A DNA stretch of 64,000 nucleotides from Denitratimonas yunnanensis (SeqCode). GTDB taxonomy: Bacteria > Pseudomonadota > Gammaproteobacteria > Xanthomonadales > Xanthomonadaceae. The stretch is taken from positions 1 through 64,000 of the forward strand of contig JAPMLR010000003.1 in assembly GCA_026410415.1 (NCBI GenBank). Direction: 5' to 3'. Position numbers and translations under genes: made by a program. The notes under the pieces were generated by a model. It was not told the DNA's origin. It worked only from the letters and a program-made list of their open reading frames with translations, and made no database searches. Positions 44,935 to 57,406 of the stretch are shown in pieces; position 1 is the stretch's first letter; each line of letters begins with the position of its first letter.

Positions 44935-46491
44935 TCAGTTTTCGCCTTGATTTGTCGAGGGCGACAACCGCGCCATTCCCACCCGTCGCCGTTCCAGCGT
45001 CAGCACTTCCAGGGTCCAGTCGCCGGAGCGCACCGTGTCGCCGACTTCCGGCAGGCGTTCGAGCACATGCAGGAACAGGCCGGAAACGGTGACATAGGCG
45101 GGGTTGCGTTCGAGCGCGATGTCGCTGGCGCGCTGCAGGTCTTCCATCGACATCGAGGCATCGACGATCCAGCTGCCGTCATCCTGCTTTTCGGCACCGT
45201 ATTCGGCGTCGCGGGTGTCGGCCAGGTCGCCGGCGATCGCGGCCAGCAGGTCGTTGGCCGTGACCAGGCCTTCGATGCCGCCGTATTCGTTGACAACCAC
45301 GGCCATCGGCAGCGGGTGTTCGCGGATGCGTTCCAAAGCCTGCAGCGCGGTGGTGGATTCGGGCAGCGTGACCGGCTCGCGCAGGTATTCGGCCAGCGAC
45401 AGCGGCTTGCCGGACAGCACGCCGGAGAGCAGGTCGCGGCTCTGCACCACGCCTTGCAGGTTGTCCAGATCGCCATCGCAGACCAGCAGCCGGGTGTGCG
45501 GGGATTTGATCAGGCGGGCGGTGGCGTCCTCCAGCCCCCGCCGGCTGTCGATCCACTGGATGTCCGGGCGCACCGTCATGACGCTGGCGACCGATCGCTC
45601 GGCCAAGGTCAGCACGCTGCGGATCATGTCGTGTTCGGCCGCTTCCAATCCGGGATCTTTCGGTGTGTCGTGGCTCTCGCCGGTCGGTCGGCCTTCCGTA
45701 CCCGGCTCCGGCGGCCGTGCGCCGAGCAGACCCAATACTGCATCGGCGGTGCGTTGGCGCAGCGGCAGCTTGCGCTCGGCCCGGGTGCGATTGAACAGCG
45801 ACCACTGATTGAAGAACTCGATCAGGATCGAGAACGCGATTGCCGCGTACAGATAGCCCTTGGGAATCTTGAAGCCCAGACCTTCGGCCACGAGGCTGAA
45901 GCCGATCATCAGCAGGAAACCCAGGCACAGGATCACCACGGTGGCGTGGCGGTTGACGAACTCGGTCAACGGTTTGCTGGCCAGCATCATCGTGGCCATC
46001 GCGATGATGACCGCGGCGTACATCACGCCGAGATGGTCGACCATGCCCACGGCAGTGATGACCGAGTCCAGCGAGAACACCGCATCCAGGATCACGATCT
46101 GCGTGACCACGACGCCGAAGCTGGCATAGACCCGATTGCCGGACTGCTCGTGGTTGTGGCCCTCAAGGCGCTCGTGCAACTCCATCGTGGCCTTGAACAG
46201 CAGGAACAGTCCGCCACCCAGAAGGATCAGGTCACGTCCGGAGAAGGCATGGTCGAACACCGAGAACAGCGGCTGGGTGAGTTGCATGATCCACGACAGC
46301 GCTGCCAGCAGCACCAGACGCATCAACAGCGCCAGCGAGAGGCCGATGATGCGGGCTTTGTCGCGCTGATGCGGGGGCAGTTTGTCCGCAAGAATGGCAA
46401 TGAAAACGAGGTTGTCGATGCCCAGGATGATCTCCAGGATCACCAGGGTTGTCAGACCCATCCAGATGGTCGGGTCGCTGAGCCATTCCAT
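44935..46491 (-). CDS. TerC-family membrane protein with CBS pair and CorC/HlyC tail
   Basis: 518 residues of the YegH/YoaE type. Seven or so membrane segments (about 10-250) form the TerC domain with the signature acidic stretches [18 protein letters not shown] and [19 protein letters not shown], which are thought to bind metal. A linker is followed by two CBS domains (about 300-420; [33 protein letters not shown]) and a CorC/HlyC domain (about 435-510). A role in metal ion export or co-translocational metalation is proposed for the family; substrate here unknown. It is divergent from the UbiB-like gene. Confidence 0.92.
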   Translation of the reverse strand: MEWLSDPTIWMGLTTLVILEIILGIDNLVFIAILADKLPPHQRDKARIIGLSLALLMRLVLLAALSWIMQLTQPLFSVFDHAFSGRDLILLGGGLFLLFKATMELHERLEGHNHEQSGNRVYASFGVVVTQIVILDAVFSLDSVITAVGMVDHLGVMYAAVIIAMATMMLASKPLTEFVNRHATVVILCLGFLLMIGFSLVAEGLGFKIPKGYLYAAIAFSILIEFFNQWSLFNRTRAERKLPLRQRTADAVLGLLGARPPEPGTEGRPTGESHDTPKDPGLEAAEHDMIRSVLTLAERSVASVMTVRPDIQWIDSRRGLEDATARLIKSPHTRLLVCDGDLDNLQGVVQSRDLLSGVLSGKPLSLAEYLREPVTLPESTTALQALERIREHPLPMAVVVNEYGGIEGLVTANDLLAAIAGDLADTRDAEYGAEKQDDGSWIVDASMSMEDLQRASDIALERNPAYVTVSGLFLHVLERLPEVGDTVRSGDWTLEVLTLERRRVGMARLSPSTNQGEN

Positions 46492-46588
46492 GTCGTGTGT
46501 GCTTGATGTGACGGGACGGGCATTTTCCCACGACGGGGGCAGCGCGCGCGTTAAGCTCGCAATTGCCGGAAGAGCGCGGAGTACGAAG

Positions 46589-48271
46589 ATGTTGCTGGAA
46601 GCCTTGGGTGCGGTACGCGATCTGGGTCGGGTGCAGGAAATCGCGGTGGTGCTGATCCGCTACGGTTTCGGCGACGTGGTGCAACGCATCGGCATGGCCG
46701 GTGTGCTCGAACGCGCCGGGCGGGTGCTGCACTGGAACCCGGTGAGCGAGGAACTGCTGGCGCTTTCCCCGCCACAGCGGGTGCGTCGCGCGCTGGAGGA
46801 TCTCGGCCCGACCTTCGTCAAGCTCGGACAGATTCTCGCCACGCGCGTGGATCTGTTCGGGCCGGAGTGGATTGCCGAATTCAGTCGCTTGCAGAACGCC
46901 GTGCCGGCGGTGCCGTTCGAACGCATCGCCGCACAGATCGAGCAGGACCTGGGTTGTCCTGCGCATGACGTGTTCCGCGACCTTCGGGAAAATCCGCTTG
47001 CCGCCGGCTCGCTCGGGCAAGCGTACCTGGCGCAGCTGGGCGATGGCGCCCGCGTGGTGCTGAAGGTGCGTCGTCCCGATATCGCAGCGACGATCGAGGC
47101 CGATCTGCGCCTGTTGAACCGGCTGGCGGAAACCATCGAAAGCGAGATGCCGGACTGGCGGCGTTACCGCCCGCGCGACGTGGTGCGCCAGTTCGGCATT
47201 TCGTTGCGGCGCGAACTGGATTTCGCGGCCGAGTGCCGCAGTGCCGAGCGCATCGCGCGCAATTTCGAGGCGCATCCCGAGATCGTGGTGCCGCGTGTGC
47301 ACTGGGAGTACGTCAGTGAACGTCTCAACGTGCAGGATTTCGTCGCGGGCATTCCCGGTGGCGCGATGGATCGCCTGGATGACGCCGGGCTGGATCGGGT
47401 GGAACTCGCGCGCCGTGGCGCGGCGGCGATTCTGAAGATGGTGCTGGAGGATGGCTTCTTCCACGCCGATCCGCATCAGGGAAACGTGTTCTTCCTGCCG
47501 GAAAATCGCATCGCCCTGATCGATTTCGGCATGGTCGGCCGGTTGAGCGTGGAGCGTCGCCGGCAGATCGCGCGCTTGTTGCACGGGCTGGCGACGCAGC
47601 GCGTGGATGCTGTGACCGACGTGCTGCTGGACTGGAGCGGCAATGCCGACATCGACGAGGCCCAGCTGATCACCGAGGTCGACGCCTTCGTGGACAACTA
47701 TCGCGGCGTGCCGCTCAAGCACCTGGGCTTCGGCCGGATGTTGACCGACATGATCGCGGTGATGCGGAGCAATGGCCTGACCTTGCCACCGGATCTGGCG
47801 CTGATGCTCAAGACCTTCGTCACGCTGGAGGGCATGGCGCGCGAGCTGGACCCGGATTTCGACATGGCCGCCGTGGCGGAGCCCTACCTGCGTCGCGCGC
47901 TGGCGGAACAATATTCGCCCGCGGCGCTGGCGCAACGGGGTTGGCATGTCTTTTCCAATGCGATGGATCTGATTTCCAGCCTGCCGCGCGATTTGCGCCA
48001 GATCCTGCGGCTGGCGCGGCGAGGCAAGTTGCACGTGGAAGTGGAAGTCACCTCGTTGAAACCTTTCGGCGATCAGCTCGACCGCGCCGTCAGCCGCCTC
48101 ACCATCGGTCTGGTCACCTCGGCGCTCATCATCGGCTCGGCCATCGTGATGAACATCAAGGGGCCGATTGCATTGTCCAGCATCTCCGGTTTCGGTGTGC
48201 TGGGTTTCGTGGGCGCGGCCATTGGCGGGGTGTGGGTGCTGATTTCGATCCTGCGCGGCGGGCGGCGGTGA
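46589..48271 (+). CDS. ABC1/UbiB-family atypical kinase
   Basis: 560 residues, the normal UbiB length, supporting ubiquinone biosynthesis at the inner membrane. The family signatures are clear: the KxGQ motif in [13 protein letters not shown], the Ala-rich loop AAGSLGQAY in place of a Gly-rich P-loop, VVLKVRRPD, the catalytic [13 protein letters not shown] and metal-binding LIDFGMVG. Two C-terminal membrane segments (about 505-555) anchor it. GGAG lies eight bases before the ATG at 46589. No ubiE or ubiJ is adjacent, so it may be the broader AarF/YloQ-type member rather than UbiB proper. Confidence 0.9.
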   Translation: MLLEALGAVRDLGRVQEIAVVLIRYGFGDVVQRIGMAGVLERAGRVLHWNPVSEELLALSPPQRVRRALEDLGPTFVKLGQILATRVDLFGPEWIAEFSRLQNAVPAVPFERIAAQIEQDLGCPAHDVFRDLRENPLAAGSLGQAYLAQLGDGARVVLKVRRPDIAATIEADLRLLNRLAETIESEMPDWRRYRPRDVVRQFGISLRRELDFAAECRSAERIARNFEAHPEIVVPRVHWEYVSERLNVQDFVAGIPGGAMDRLDDAGLDRVELARRGAAAILKMVLEDGFFHADPHQGNVFFLPENRIALIDFGMVGRLSVERRRQIARLLHGLATQRVDAVTDVLLDWSGNADIDEAQLITEVDAFVDNYRGVPLKHLGFGRMLTDMIAVMRSNGLTLPPDLALMLKTFVTLEGMARELDPDFDMAAVAEPYLRRALAEQYSPAALAQRGWHVFSNAMDLISSLPRDLRQILRLARRGKLHVEVEVTSLKPFGDQLDRAVSRLTIGLVTSALIIGSAIVMNIKGPIALSSISGFGVLGFVGAAIGGVWVLISILRGGRR

Positions 48272-48347
48272 AGTCCGGCGTGCAACGGTATCTTCGCCGG
48301 TGGGGCTGATAGGATCGGGCGTCCGCGAATACGAGGCAGGAAAGACG

Positions 48348-50468
48348 ATGCTGGCAAGACGATGGAAACAGGTGGCTGCAATGTGCGCGCTCGCCATTGC
48401 GGGCGGTGCTCACGCGGACGCCGCGAACACCGGGACGAAAGCGCCGATCTCGCACGACACCTTGTGGCTGATGCCGCGCGTTGCACCGCCCGTGGCCAGT
48501 CCCGATGGGCGGCTGGCCGTGGTGCAGGTGGTCGAACCGGCATACGACAGCAAGGACCAGCGCAGCGATCTGTGGCAGGTGGCGACCGATGGCCGCTCGC
48601 CGCCGCGCCGCCTCACTGCCGATCCGGCCGTGGAAAGCGCGCCGGTGTTCAGCCCCGACGGCAGGCGGCTGGCCTTCATCGCCAAGCGCAGCGGCGATGA
48701 GGCCGCGCAGGTCTATGTACTCGATCTCGATGGCGGCGAAGCGCAGCGCGTCACCTCCATCTCTACCGGCGCGCGCGCGCCGCAGTTCTCGCCCGACGGC
48801 AGGCGCATCCTGTTCGTCAGCGATGTGGACGTAGGCGTGAAGACGGATGCCGACCAGCGTCGCATCGATGCCGAACGCAAAGCGCGCGATTACAACGCCC
48901 GCGTCTACACCGGCTTCCCGATCCGCAACTGGGACCGCTGGATCGGCGAGCGACGCCCGCAGGTGTTCGTGCAGTCGCTCGATGGCGGCGAAGCGGCGAA
49001 TGTTCTCGCCGGCAGCGCATTGGTCGCCTCGTCCGGATACGCCGGGCGTGGCGGGCTGGGCAGTGAGGAACTGGATACGGTGTGGGCGCCCGATGGGCAA
49101 TCGGTGTTGTTCGTCGCCAGCCGCAATCGCCATCGCAGCGCGTATTCGTTCACCCATCTGGACATCTGGCAGGTACCGGCGACCGGCGGCGAGCCGCGCC
49201 GTTTGACCGGCGGCGAGGGCGAGGATGCCGACGACGGCTATTCCACGCTGCGCTTTTCCCGCGACGGAACGCGCCTGTTCGCGTTGCTGAATCCGCGCAG
49301 CGATTCGGTCTACAACGCCACGCGGCTGGTGCGCTTCGACTGGCCGTCGATGGCCGGCCGGCGCGTGCTCGAAGCCCCTGGTGCGCTTTCGGTATCGACC
49401 TACGCCATCGCGCTGCCTGCCGGCGAAGAAGCGCTGCTTTCCGCGGAAACCGCGGGACAGGAAGCGGTGTTCCGCGGCGGCTTCGATGGCAAACCCGCGC
49501 GCATGGTCGCGCGCCCGGAGCACGGGCTGTATACCAACCTCGCGCTCGGCGGCACGGGCCGCGATGCCGTGCTGCTGGGCAGTTTCGAGAGCGCCACGCA
49601 GCCGCCGGAAATCGTCCGCATCGATCCGGCGCGCGGCACCCACACGGCGCTGACGCGCTTCGCCGCACCGCACGCGGAAAAACTGGATCTGGCTCCGCTG
49701 GAAACCTTCTGGTTTGAACGCGATGGCCGCCGCATCCACAACATGCTGCTGCGTCCGCCCGGTTTCGATCCGGCGAAAAAATACCCGCTGCTGGTGCTGA
49801 TGCACGGCGGCCCGCACACCATGTGGCGCGACATGTGGGTGTTGCGTTGGAACTACCACCTGCTCGCCGCGCCCGGTTACGTGGTGCTGTTGACCAACTA
49901 CACCGGCTCCACCGGCTTCGGCGAGGCGTTCGCACGCGGCATCATCGGCGATCCGCTGCGTGGCCCGGCGCTGGACATCAATCAGGCCGCCGATGAGGCC
50001 ATTGCGCGCTATTCCTTCATCGACGGCGAGCGCCAGTGCGCGGGCGGTGCGAGCTATGGCGGGCATCTGGCGAATTGGCTGCAAGGCACGACGGATCGCT
50101 ATCGCTGCCTCATCAGCCACGCCGGACTGGTGAACCTGGAATCGCAGTGGGGCACCAGCGACATCGCCTGGTCACGCGAAGCCGCCAACGGCGGCCCGGT
50201 GTGGGAACAGGGTGCGGTGTGGCGCGAACAGAATCCGATTCGTCTCGCCGCCAATTTCAAGACACCGACTCTCGTCACCTTCGGCGAAAAGGACTTCCGC
50301 GTGCCGATCAACAACGGCCTGGAATACTGGGCCGCGCTGCAGCGCCAGCAAGTCGAAAGCCGGTTGGTGGTGTTTCCCGACGAGAACCACTGGATATTGA
50401 AGGGCGGCAACAGTCGGTACTTCTACCAGGAAGTGCACGACTGGCTGGCGCGGTGGTTGGAGGATTGA
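48348..50468 (+). CDS. Exported S9 family prolyl-oligopeptidase-like peptidase
   Basis: 706 residues. A signal peptide (MLARRWKQVAAMCALAIAGG then AHADA) is followed by a seven-bladed beta-propeller with PD40 motifs such as FSPDGRRLAFIA (about 60-400) and an alpha/beta-hydrolase domain (about 450-700). The catalytic Ser lies in GASYGGHL (about 568), Asp in FGEKDFRVP (about 648) and His in DENHWI (about 680). This order fits dipeptidyl/acylaminoacyl peptidases of the S9C type, which cut short peptides in the periplasm. AGGAAAG precedes the ATG at 48348. It is co-directional with the UbiB gene, 76 bases apart. Confidence 0.92.
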   Translation: MLARRWKQVAAMCALAIAGGAHADAANTGTKAPISHDTLWLMPRVAPPVASPDGRLAVVQVVEPAYDSKDQRSDLWQVATDGRSPPRRLTADPAVESAPVFSPDGRRLAFIAKRSGDEAAQVYVLDLDGGEAQRVTSISTGARAPQFSPDGRRILFVSDVDVGVKTDADQRRIDAERKARDYNARVYTGFPIRNWDRWIGERRPQVFVQSLDGGEAANVLAGSALVASSGYAGRGGLGSEELDTVWAPDGQSVLFVASRNRHRSAYSFTHLDIWQVPATGGEPRRLTGGEGEDADDGYSTLRFSRDGTRLFALLNPRSDSVYNATRLVRFDWPSMAGRRVLEAPGALSVSTYAIALPAGEEALLSAETAGQEAVFRGGFDGKPARMVARPEHGLYTNLALGGTGRDAVLLGSFESATQPPEIVRIDPARGTHTALTRFAAPHAEKLDLAPLETFWFERDGRRIHNMLLRPPGFDPAKKYPLLVLMHGGPHTMWRDMWVLRWNYHLLAAPGYVVLLTNYTGSTGFGEAFARGIIGDPLRGPALDINQAADEAIARYSFIDGERQCAGGASYGGHLANWLQGTTDRYRCLISHAGLVNLESQWGTSDIAWSREAANGGPVWEQGAVWREQNPIRLAANFKTPTLVTFGEKDFRVPINNGLEYWAALQRQQVESRLVVFPDENHWILKGGNSRYFYQEVHDWLARWLED

Positions 50469-50477
50469 GACGTTTGT

Positions 50478-50532
50478 GTCGCGGGCGTAGCCGCGACCTA
50501 CGATGCCTGGTAGGTCGGGGCTACGTCCCCGA
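50478..50532. repeat. REP-like doublet with GTAG core
   Basis: GTCGCGG-GCGTAG-CCGCGAC is followed by an inverted partner ending TCGGGG-CTACGT-CCCCGA, joined by CCTAC/GTAGG arms. It resembles the GTAG-type repetitive extragenic palindromes of Stenotrophomonas and Xanthomonas. It sits between two converging genes. A close relative is at 57339-57399. Confidence 0.7.
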
Positions 50533-50600
50533 TGTTTGCTCATGACGCCAGCGTGGCTCTGCGGCAGGTTTGCAACGAGGCCATTCGCCCCGGTGCGCCA

Positions 50601-52214
50601 TCAATGCCGGAAATGGCGAACGCCGGTGAACACCATCGCGATGCCGTGCTCATCGGCGGCGGCGATGACTTCGGCGTCACGCATCGAGCCGCCGGGCTGG
50701 ATCACGGCGGCGATACCGGCCTGTGCGGCGGCGTCGAGGCCGTCGCGGAAGGGAAAGAAGGCGTCGGAGGCCATCACGCTGCCCGGCACCACGAGCCCGG
50801 CATCGGTGGCCTTGATGCCGGCGATGCGGGCCGAATAAACGCGGCTCATCTGGCCGGCGCCGACGCCGATGGTGCGCTCGTCCCTGGCGTAGACGATGGC
50901 GTTGGATTTGACGAACTTGGCGACTTTCCAGGCGAACAGCAGGTCGTCGAACTGTTCCGGCGTGGGCGTGAGTTTCGTCACCACTTTGAGGTCGTCACGG
51001 GTGACGATGCGATCGTCCGCGGTTTGCATCAGCAAGCCTGAGCCGATGCGTTTGACGTCGATGAAGCCGGGCGCTGGCGGCGCCATCGGGATACGCAGCA
51101 CCCGCACGTTGGCCTTCTTCTTCGCGTACTCCAAAGCACCGGGTTCGTAATCCGGCGCGATCAGTACTTCAACGAACTGGCGGTCGAGGATGGTTTGCAC
51201 GGTCTTTTCATCCAGTGTGCGATTGAACGCGAGGATGCCGCCGAAGGCTGAGGTGGGATCGGTTTCGTAGGCTTTTTCGTAGGTGTCCAGAGCGTTGGCG
51301 CCCACCGCCACGCCGCAGGGATTGGCGTGTTTGACGATGACGCAGGCTGGAGCGTCGAACTGGCGCACGCATTCCCACGCGGCATCGGCATCGGCGATGT
51401 TGTTGTAGGACAGTTCCTTGCCCTGCAGTTGCTCGAAGGTGGCGAGCGAGCCGGGCGCGGGATGCAGATCGCGATAGAACGCGGCCTGCTGGTGCGGGTT
51501 TTCGCCGTAGCGCAGATCCATCACCTTGATGAAGTTGCCGTTGGCTTGCTGCGGGAACTGTGCGCGGGCTTTTGCGCCTGCGTCGGACGGTTCGGCGATG
51601 GAGGAGAGCACATCGGAAATGCGCGCGTCGTATTGCGCCACGCGGTTGAACGCGGTCACGGCGAGGCTGAAGCGGGTTTGCGCGCCGAGCGTGCCGTCGT
51701 GATGGTGCAATTCCTCCACGATGCCGGCGTATTGCGCCGGATCGGTGGCGACGGCGACGTGCGCGAAATTCTTGGCAGCGGCGCGCAGCATCGCCGGGCC
51801 ACCGATGTCGATGTTCTCGATGATGTCGGCGAAGCCTGCACGCGGATCGGACGAGACGCGCTCGAACGGATACAGGTTCAGCACCAGCAGGTCGATCGGG
51901 TCGATGCCGTGTTCCGCCATGACCGCATCATCGGTGCCGCGACGACCGAGCAAGCCGCCGTGCACTTTCGGATGGAGCGTCTTGACGCGGCCATCCATGA
52001 TTTCGGGGAAACCGGTGAGGTCGGAGACATCGCGCACCGGCAGGCCGGCCTCGCGGATCGTCTTCGCGCTGCCGCCCGTGGAAAGCAGCTCGATGCCATG
52101 ACGGGACAATGCACGGGCCAGATCGATCAAGCCGGTCTTGTCCGACACAGACAACAGCGCACGGCGCACCGTGATGCGATCCGGGGCGGGGACGATGGAG
52201 GGTGAGGAAGTCAT
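50601..52214 (-). CDS. purH: Bifunctional AICAR transformylase/IMP cyclohydrolase
   Basis: 537 residues carrying out the last two steps of purine synthesis to IMP. The N-terminal MGS-like cyclohydrolase domain (about 15-150) opens [20 protein letters not shown] with [20 protein letters not shown]. The transformylase domain holds [23 protein letters not shown] (catalytic Lys-His region) and the C-terminal [19 protein letters not shown]. Length is normal. It follows fis on the minus strand with a 52-base gap, an arrangement common in this order, so the two are probably co-transcribed. It converges with the S9 peptidase gene across a REP-like repeat. Confidence 0.97.
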   Translation of the reverse strand: MTSSPSIVPAPDRITVRRALLSVSDKTGLIDLARALSRHGIELLSTGGSAKTIREAGLPVRDVSDLTGFPEIMDGRVKTLHPKVHGGLLGRRGTDDAVMAEHGIDPIDLLVLNLYPFERVSSDPRAGFADIIENIDIGGPAMLRAAAKNFAHVAVATDPAQYAGIVEELHHHDGTLGAQTRFSLAVTAFNRVAQYDARISDVLSSIAEPSDAGAKARAQFPQQANGNFIKVMDLRYGENPHQQAAFYRDLHPAPGSLATFEQLQGKELSYNNIADADAAWECVRQFDAPACVIVKHANPCGVAVGANALDTYEKAYETDPTSAFGGILAFNRTLDEKTVQTILDRQFVEVLIAPDYEPGALEYAKKKANVRVLRIPMAPPAPGFIDVKRIGSGLLMQTADDRIVTRDDLKVVTKLTPTPEQFDDLLFAWKVAKFVKSNAIVYARDERTIGVGAGQMSRVYSARIAGIKATDAGLVVPGSVMASDAFFPFRDGLDAAAQAGIAAVIQPGGSMRDAEVIAAADEHGIAMVFTGVRHFRH

Positions 52215-52266
52215 CGGAAGCTCGACGTAAAAAAGGCGACCGAGGGAGGCGGTCGCCGTGGAGGTG

Positions 52267-52542
52267 TCAGGAAACGATGCCGTGTGCGCGCAGTTTCTTG
52301 CGCAACGTGGCCCGATTCAGGCCAAGGGTTGCAGCGGCGCGGCTCTGGTTGCCGTCGTGATGCCGCAGGACTTCACGCAGCAGGGGAGGTTCGATTTCAC
52401 GCAGGACCACGTCGTAGAGGTCGTCGGCGGGGTGATCGTGAAGGTCGTGCAGGTAACGGCGGACCGACCGGGCAACCACCTCGCGCAGCGACGCGGGCAC
52501 GCCGGCATCGCTGGCCGGGGAATGAGGAGCAGGGGTATTCAC
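52267..52542 (-). CDS. fis: Fis-family nucleoid DNA-binding protein
   Basis: 91 residues, the size of Fis. The C-terminal helix-turn-helix [20 protein letters not shown] followed by [15 protein letters not shown] is the Fis signature, and the preceding helices ([19 protein letters not shown]) match its dimer core. Fis bends DNA and tunes rRNA and other growth-linked promoters. It precedes purH in the same direction. It could be called a Fis-family regulator because the N-terminal beta-hairpin is poorly conserved. Confidence 0.93.
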   Translation of the reverse strand: MNTPAPHSPASDAGVPASLREVVARSVRRYLHDLHDHPADDLYDVVLREIEPPLLREVLRHHDGNQSRAAATLGLNRATLRKKLRAHGIVS

Positions 52543-52646
52543 GCAGGATGACTCCGGATGTCGCGTCGGCGTGCGATCGGCGCACGCCGTGGCCGCGTAT
52601 TTTAGCCCGCCGGAGGGGCGAGGTCACGACGGTTGTGAGTGACCCG

Positions 52647-53747
52647 TCAGCGGAAGTCGAATTCGAACGCGACGGCTTCTTTCCCCGGATCGCGCACTTC
52701 CAGCGTCACGCTGGCGGTCTGGCCTGGCTGGATCGTCAGGTCGCGCGCGGTCATGCCAAGGTATTGATCGGGAGCAAATTCGCGCTGTGCAATGGCTTGG
52801 CCGTTGAGGTCCGACAGGCTCAGATGCAGGTTGGGCCAGTGCTGTGGCCAGGGTGCGTCGTTGCGGAAACTGGCGCTGATCAGCAACGCATCCGGCACCG
52901 AAGGATGCGGCCTCACGTCCCGGGTCATCAATTGCATCGCGGCCGGGTCGTGCCATGCAGGCAGCGCGCAGCCGATCACCGCGCAGGCGCGTTCCAGCCA
53001 CGGCCGCCAGCGTGCGTCAGCCGCCAGCGCTTCTCGTTCGGCGTAAACACATTGGACGCCCAGCAACGGCAGCAGCGCCGCCACGGCGAGCCAGCGTGGC
53101 CAAGCACGTGGTCGGGCGGTGTCGGCAGGTAGCGTCGGCGCGACATCGGGGATGAAACTGGGCGTTGGCGCGCTGATCACTGGATGGAATGGATCACCGG
53201 CATCGGCGGCAGGGAGCACGTCGTCGCCAGGTGCGGCAAGGGCTGAGGCTGACGAGTCTTCTGCGGATTCGGCATCGTCGTTGGCGACGGCTCCCTTTTC
53301 CGACGGATCGATGATGTCCCGCTCCGATGGCTCGATTTCGGTGGTCTCCACGGAGACAGCGGCAGGCTGGCCATCAGCCACGTCGTCAGAGAGAGGCGAG
53401 GCGTCGATGGGTGAATCGTCACCGAGACCTGCCGGAGCCGCTTCGCCATCCTCGGCGGCCTGCGGCTCGATGAAATCCGCGTGCGCGGCGAGCACGTCGA
53501 CCAGCACATCGGTGCGCGGCGGCACCAGCGCGGCATCGATCGAGCCGGCCGGTTCCAGAGCCAGCGAGCCTTGCGGCGGCACTTCGTTCGTCGATGATTC
53601 GCCTTCGGGCGGTGGCGTACGGGAAAGAGACTCCAACGCATCGAACTCCATCCCGCACGCGATGCAATTGAGGTGACCGCGCGCGCGCGCCAGCGCTTCG
53701 GGCACGACTTCGAAGGCGGTCTGGCAGTGTGAGCAGCGGGTGTACAT
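52647..53747 (-). CDS. DUF3426 protein with zinc-ribbon N-terminus
   Basis: 366 residues. The first 40 form an MJ0042-type zinc ribbon, CSHCQTAFEV and then CIACGMEF, the usual mark of this family. A long acidic low-complexity stretch (about 45-200) is followed by one membrane helix (about 218-236) and a C-terminal DUF3426 domain (about 260-366; SASFRNDAPWPQHWPNLHLS, LNGQAIAQREFAPDQYL). The role is unknown. It lies 27 bases downstream of prmA on the same strand, a linkage frequent in gammaproteobacteria, and upstream of fis-purH. Confidence 0.88.
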   Translation of the reverse strand: MYTRCSHCQTAFEVVPEALARARGHLNCIACGMEFDALESLSRTPPPEGESSTNEVPPQGSLALEPAGSIDAALVPPRTDVLVDVLAAHADFIEPQAAEDGEAAPAGLGDDSPIDASPLSDDVADGQPAAVSVETTEIEPSERDIIDPSEKGAVANDDAESAEDSSASALAAPGDDVLPAADAGDPFHPVISAPTPSFIPDVAPTLPADTARPRAWPRWLAVAALLPLLGVQCVYAEREALAADARWRPWLERACAVIGCALPAWHDPAAMQLMTRDVRPHPSVPDALLISASFRNDAPWPQHWPNLHLSLSDLNGQAIAQREFAPDQYLGMTARDLTIQPGQTASVTLEVRDPGKEAVAFEFDFR

Positions 53748-53774
53748 GCCGAAGTCCGTCGGGATCGGAGGAGG

Positions 53775-54680
53775 TCAGCGGCGACGGCCGTCGATGCGCA
53801 CCCAGTCCTCGCGGGTGTGCACGGCCAGATCGTCGAACCACTCGGCGTATCGCTGCAGCAACTCGGTTTGCTGCCCCTGGAGGATGCCGGACAACGCGAT
53901 CCGACCGCCCGGCGCGACCCGTTCGGCGAGTATCGGCGCGAGCGCATCCAGTGCGCTGGCCAGAATGTTGGCGACCACCACCGGGTAACTGGCGGCGGGC
54001 TCGTCGCCAGGCAGGTAGACCGAGAGTCGCCGCGCCACGCCGTTGCGTTCAGCGTTGTCGATGGACGCCGTGATGGCCTGCGGATCGTTGTCCACGCCGA
54101 CGGCGGTGGCCGCGCCGAGCTTCAGTGCGGCGATGGCGAGGATGCCCGAGCCGCAGCCGAAATCGAGCACGCGCTGGCCGCGCAGTTCAAGCCCGTCGAG
54201 CCATTCCAGACACAGCGCCGTGGTCGGATGCGTGCCGGTGCCGAAGGCCAGGCCGGGGTCGAGTCGTACCACGGCGGCGTTTTCGGCGTGTGCTTCGGAG
54301 GGCAAATCCTGATTCCACGGCACGATGAAGGTGCGCAGCCCGAACTGCATCGGCTGGAATTGATCCATCCAGGCGCGCTCCCAGTCCTCGTCTTCCACCG
54401 AGCGGAACGCGGCACCGGAAAAATCCAGTTCCGGATCGAAGGCATCCAGCGCCAGCAGGATCAGCTCGGGCACGGCATCGCCGGGGAACAGCGCGGTCAG
54501 CGTCATCTCCCGCCACAACGGCGTTTCGCCGACGCCCGGCTCGAAGATGGCCTGTTCATCCGGCGCTTCGGCGTGGGCATCCATCAAGGTGACGGCAAGC
54601 GCGCCGACGTCGTCCAGTGCGGTCTGGTAGCGAGCTTCCTGCGCTTCGGTGCAGGGGAGGGTGAGTTCGAGGTAGGGCAT
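53775..54680 (-). CDS. prmA: Ribosomal protein L11 methyltransferase
   Basis: 301 residues. Methylates L11 on lysines and the N-terminus using S-adenosylmethionine. The N-terminal substrate-recognition domain (about 1-110, [20 protein letters not shown]) is followed by a Rossmann methyltransferase domain with [38 protein letters not shown] (SAM motif I) and [13 protein letters not shown] (NPP-like motif IV as VANIL). This combination is diagnostic. Length is normal. The upstream gene accC is on the same strand with a 166-base gap. Confidence 0.95.
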   Translation of the reverse strand: MPYLELTLPCTEAQEARYQTALDDVGALAVTLMDAHAEAPDEQAIFEPGVGETPLWREMTLTALFPGDAVPELILLALDAFDPELDFSGAAFRSVEDEDWERAWMDQFQPMQFGLRTFIVPWNQDLPSEAHAENAAVVRLDPGLAFGTGTHPTTALCLEWLDGLELRGQRVLDFGCGSGILAIAALKLGAATAVGVDNDPQAITASIDNAERNGVARRLSVYLPGDEPAASYPVVVANILASALDALAPILAERVAPGGRIALSGILQGQQTELLQRYAEWFDDLAVHTREDWVRIDGRRR

Positions 54681-54846
54681 GGCACCAATTTACCGCAGAC
54701 ATGCGTCCGACTTGGAAGTGTGCGTTCCGGGACGGTGCGGGAAGCGCAGTCCGGGGCCGATTCTTGCGGCCCCGGTTGCGCTGTGGATGTGCTTTGGCTT
54801 TGGCGGTGGTGTTCCGCCACGCCGGATTTGGAAGGGCGGGCTGCGA

Positions 54847-56214
<1,368 letters not shown>

Positions 56215-56224
56215 GGCGGTGCCG

Positions 56225-56683
56225 TCAGGAAATCACGAACAGGGGTTCGTCGAACTCGATCGGCTGGCCGTTCGTGGCCAGGATGGCGGTGACGGTGCCG
56301 GCGATCTCCGCTTCGATCGGGTTGAACATCTTCATCGCCTCGATGATGGCGAGGGTGTCGCCGACTTTCACGGTCTGGCCGATGCTGACGAATGGCGCGG
56401 CATCCGGGCTGGAAGCGGTATAGAACGTGCCGACCATCGGCGAACGCTGGGTGTGGCCTGAGGGAAGCTCGACCGGCTTGCCGACTTCCGGTGTCGCAGC
56501 GGCCGGTGCCGCCACTGCCTGCTGTGCGGCGACGGGCAAAGGGGCTGCCTGGAATACCTGTGCCGATGCGCCGACGGCGGCGCGTGAGAGGCGGACTGAC
56601 TCCTCGCCTTCCTTGATCTCGATCTCGGTCAGGTTGGATTCTTCGAGCAGGTCGATCAGTTTCTTGATTTTTCGCAGGTCCAT
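56225..56683 (-). CDS. accB: Biotin carboxyl carrier protein of acetyl-CoA carboxylase
   Basis: 152 residues. The N-terminal helix [20 protein letters not shown] binds the complex, an Ala/Pro-rich linker follows (about 45-80) and the C-terminal biotinyl domain (about 80-152) carries [15 protein letters not shown], the Lys that receives biotin in the EAMKM motif. It opens the accB-accC operon, 48 bases after aroQ on the same strand, as is common in gammaproteobacteria. Confidence 0.97.
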   Translation of the reverse strand: MDLRKIKKLIDLLEESNLTEIEIKEGEESVRLSRAAVGASAQVFQAAPLPVAAQQAVAAPAAATPEVGKPVELPSGHTQRSPMVGTFYTASSPDAAPFVSIGQTVKVGDTLAIIEAMKMFNPIEAEIAGTVTAILATNGQPIEFDEPLFVIS

Positions 56684-56731
56684 GGTGTTTCTCTCGATGA
56701 CTCGGGTCCGCCTGGCGCGTACTGGCGCGGA

Positions 56732-57190
56732 TCAGCGGGTGGATGTGAATGGGGTATCGAGCCGGTGGATCGCGGCGTCCATTGCCAGTTCGTAGCTTTG
56801 CGGGCCGAAGCCGGCGATCACGCCGATCGCCAGATCCGTGAAGTAGCTGGTGTGACGGAACGGCTCGCGGGTGTGCGGGTTGGACAGATGGATCTCGATG
56901 AAGGGAATCGCCACTGCCGCGAGCGCGTCGCGGATCGCGACACTGGTGTGAGTGAATGCGGCGGGGTTGATCAGGATGACGTCGGTTCCATCCGTCCGTG
57001 CCGCCTGGATGCGATCCACCAACTCATGTTCGGCGTTGGACTGGAGGCAGGTCAGGCTGTGGCCAGCGGCGGCGGCGCGTGCAGCGAGCGCGGCGTTGAT
57101 CGTCGCCAAATCCGTGTGGCCGTAGATACCCGGCTCGCGCGTGCCGAGCAGGTTCAGATTGGGGCCATGCAGGACAAGGATGCGCGCCAT
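56732..57190 (-). CDS. aroQ: Type II 3-dehydroquinate dehydratase
   Basis: 152 residues, a dodecameric cytoplasmic enzyme of the shikimate pathway. It opens [20 protein letters not shown] with [10 protein letters not shown] (catalytic Tyr), then [31 protein letters not shown] and [13 protein letters not shown] [15 protein letters not shown] (active His). All residues of the family are in place. ATG at 57190 is used; a TTG one codon upstream is the only alternative. The accB gene follows 48 bases later. Confidence 0.96.
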   Translation of the reverse strand: MARILVLHGPNLNLLGTREPGIYGHTDLATINAALAARAAAAGHSLTCLQSNAEHELVDRIQAARTDGTDVILINPAAFTHTSVAIRDALAAVAIPFIEIHLSNPHTREPFRHTSYFTDLAIGVIAGFGPQSYELAMDAAIHRLDTPFTSTR

Positions 57191-57338
57191 CAATTGTTTC
57201 TGGGTAATCCGATGCGGGGCGGCAGTGTGCGGCAGCGGCGTGGGGTTGTCCAGAAAATTTGACGAAATTCGGCGAAGTTGGGCGATTTAATCGACTGTTT
57301 GAATTTCTGTCCCGGATCGGAATCCCGAGGTATCGCTC

Positions 57339-57399
57339 GTCGCGCGCAGGCGCGACCTGCGAATGAAACAACCCCGCAGGTCGGGGCCGCGCCCCCGAC
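57339..57399. repeat. REP-like doublet, second copy
   Basis: GTCGCGC-GCAG-GCGCGACCTGCG is followed by CGCAGGTCGGGG and closing CCCCCGAC. It has the same two-headed design as 50478-50532 with a GCAG in place of the GTAG core. It lies between the aroQ start and the tlpA-like stop. Confidence 0.7.
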
Positions 57400-57406
57400 G
57401 GTTCGC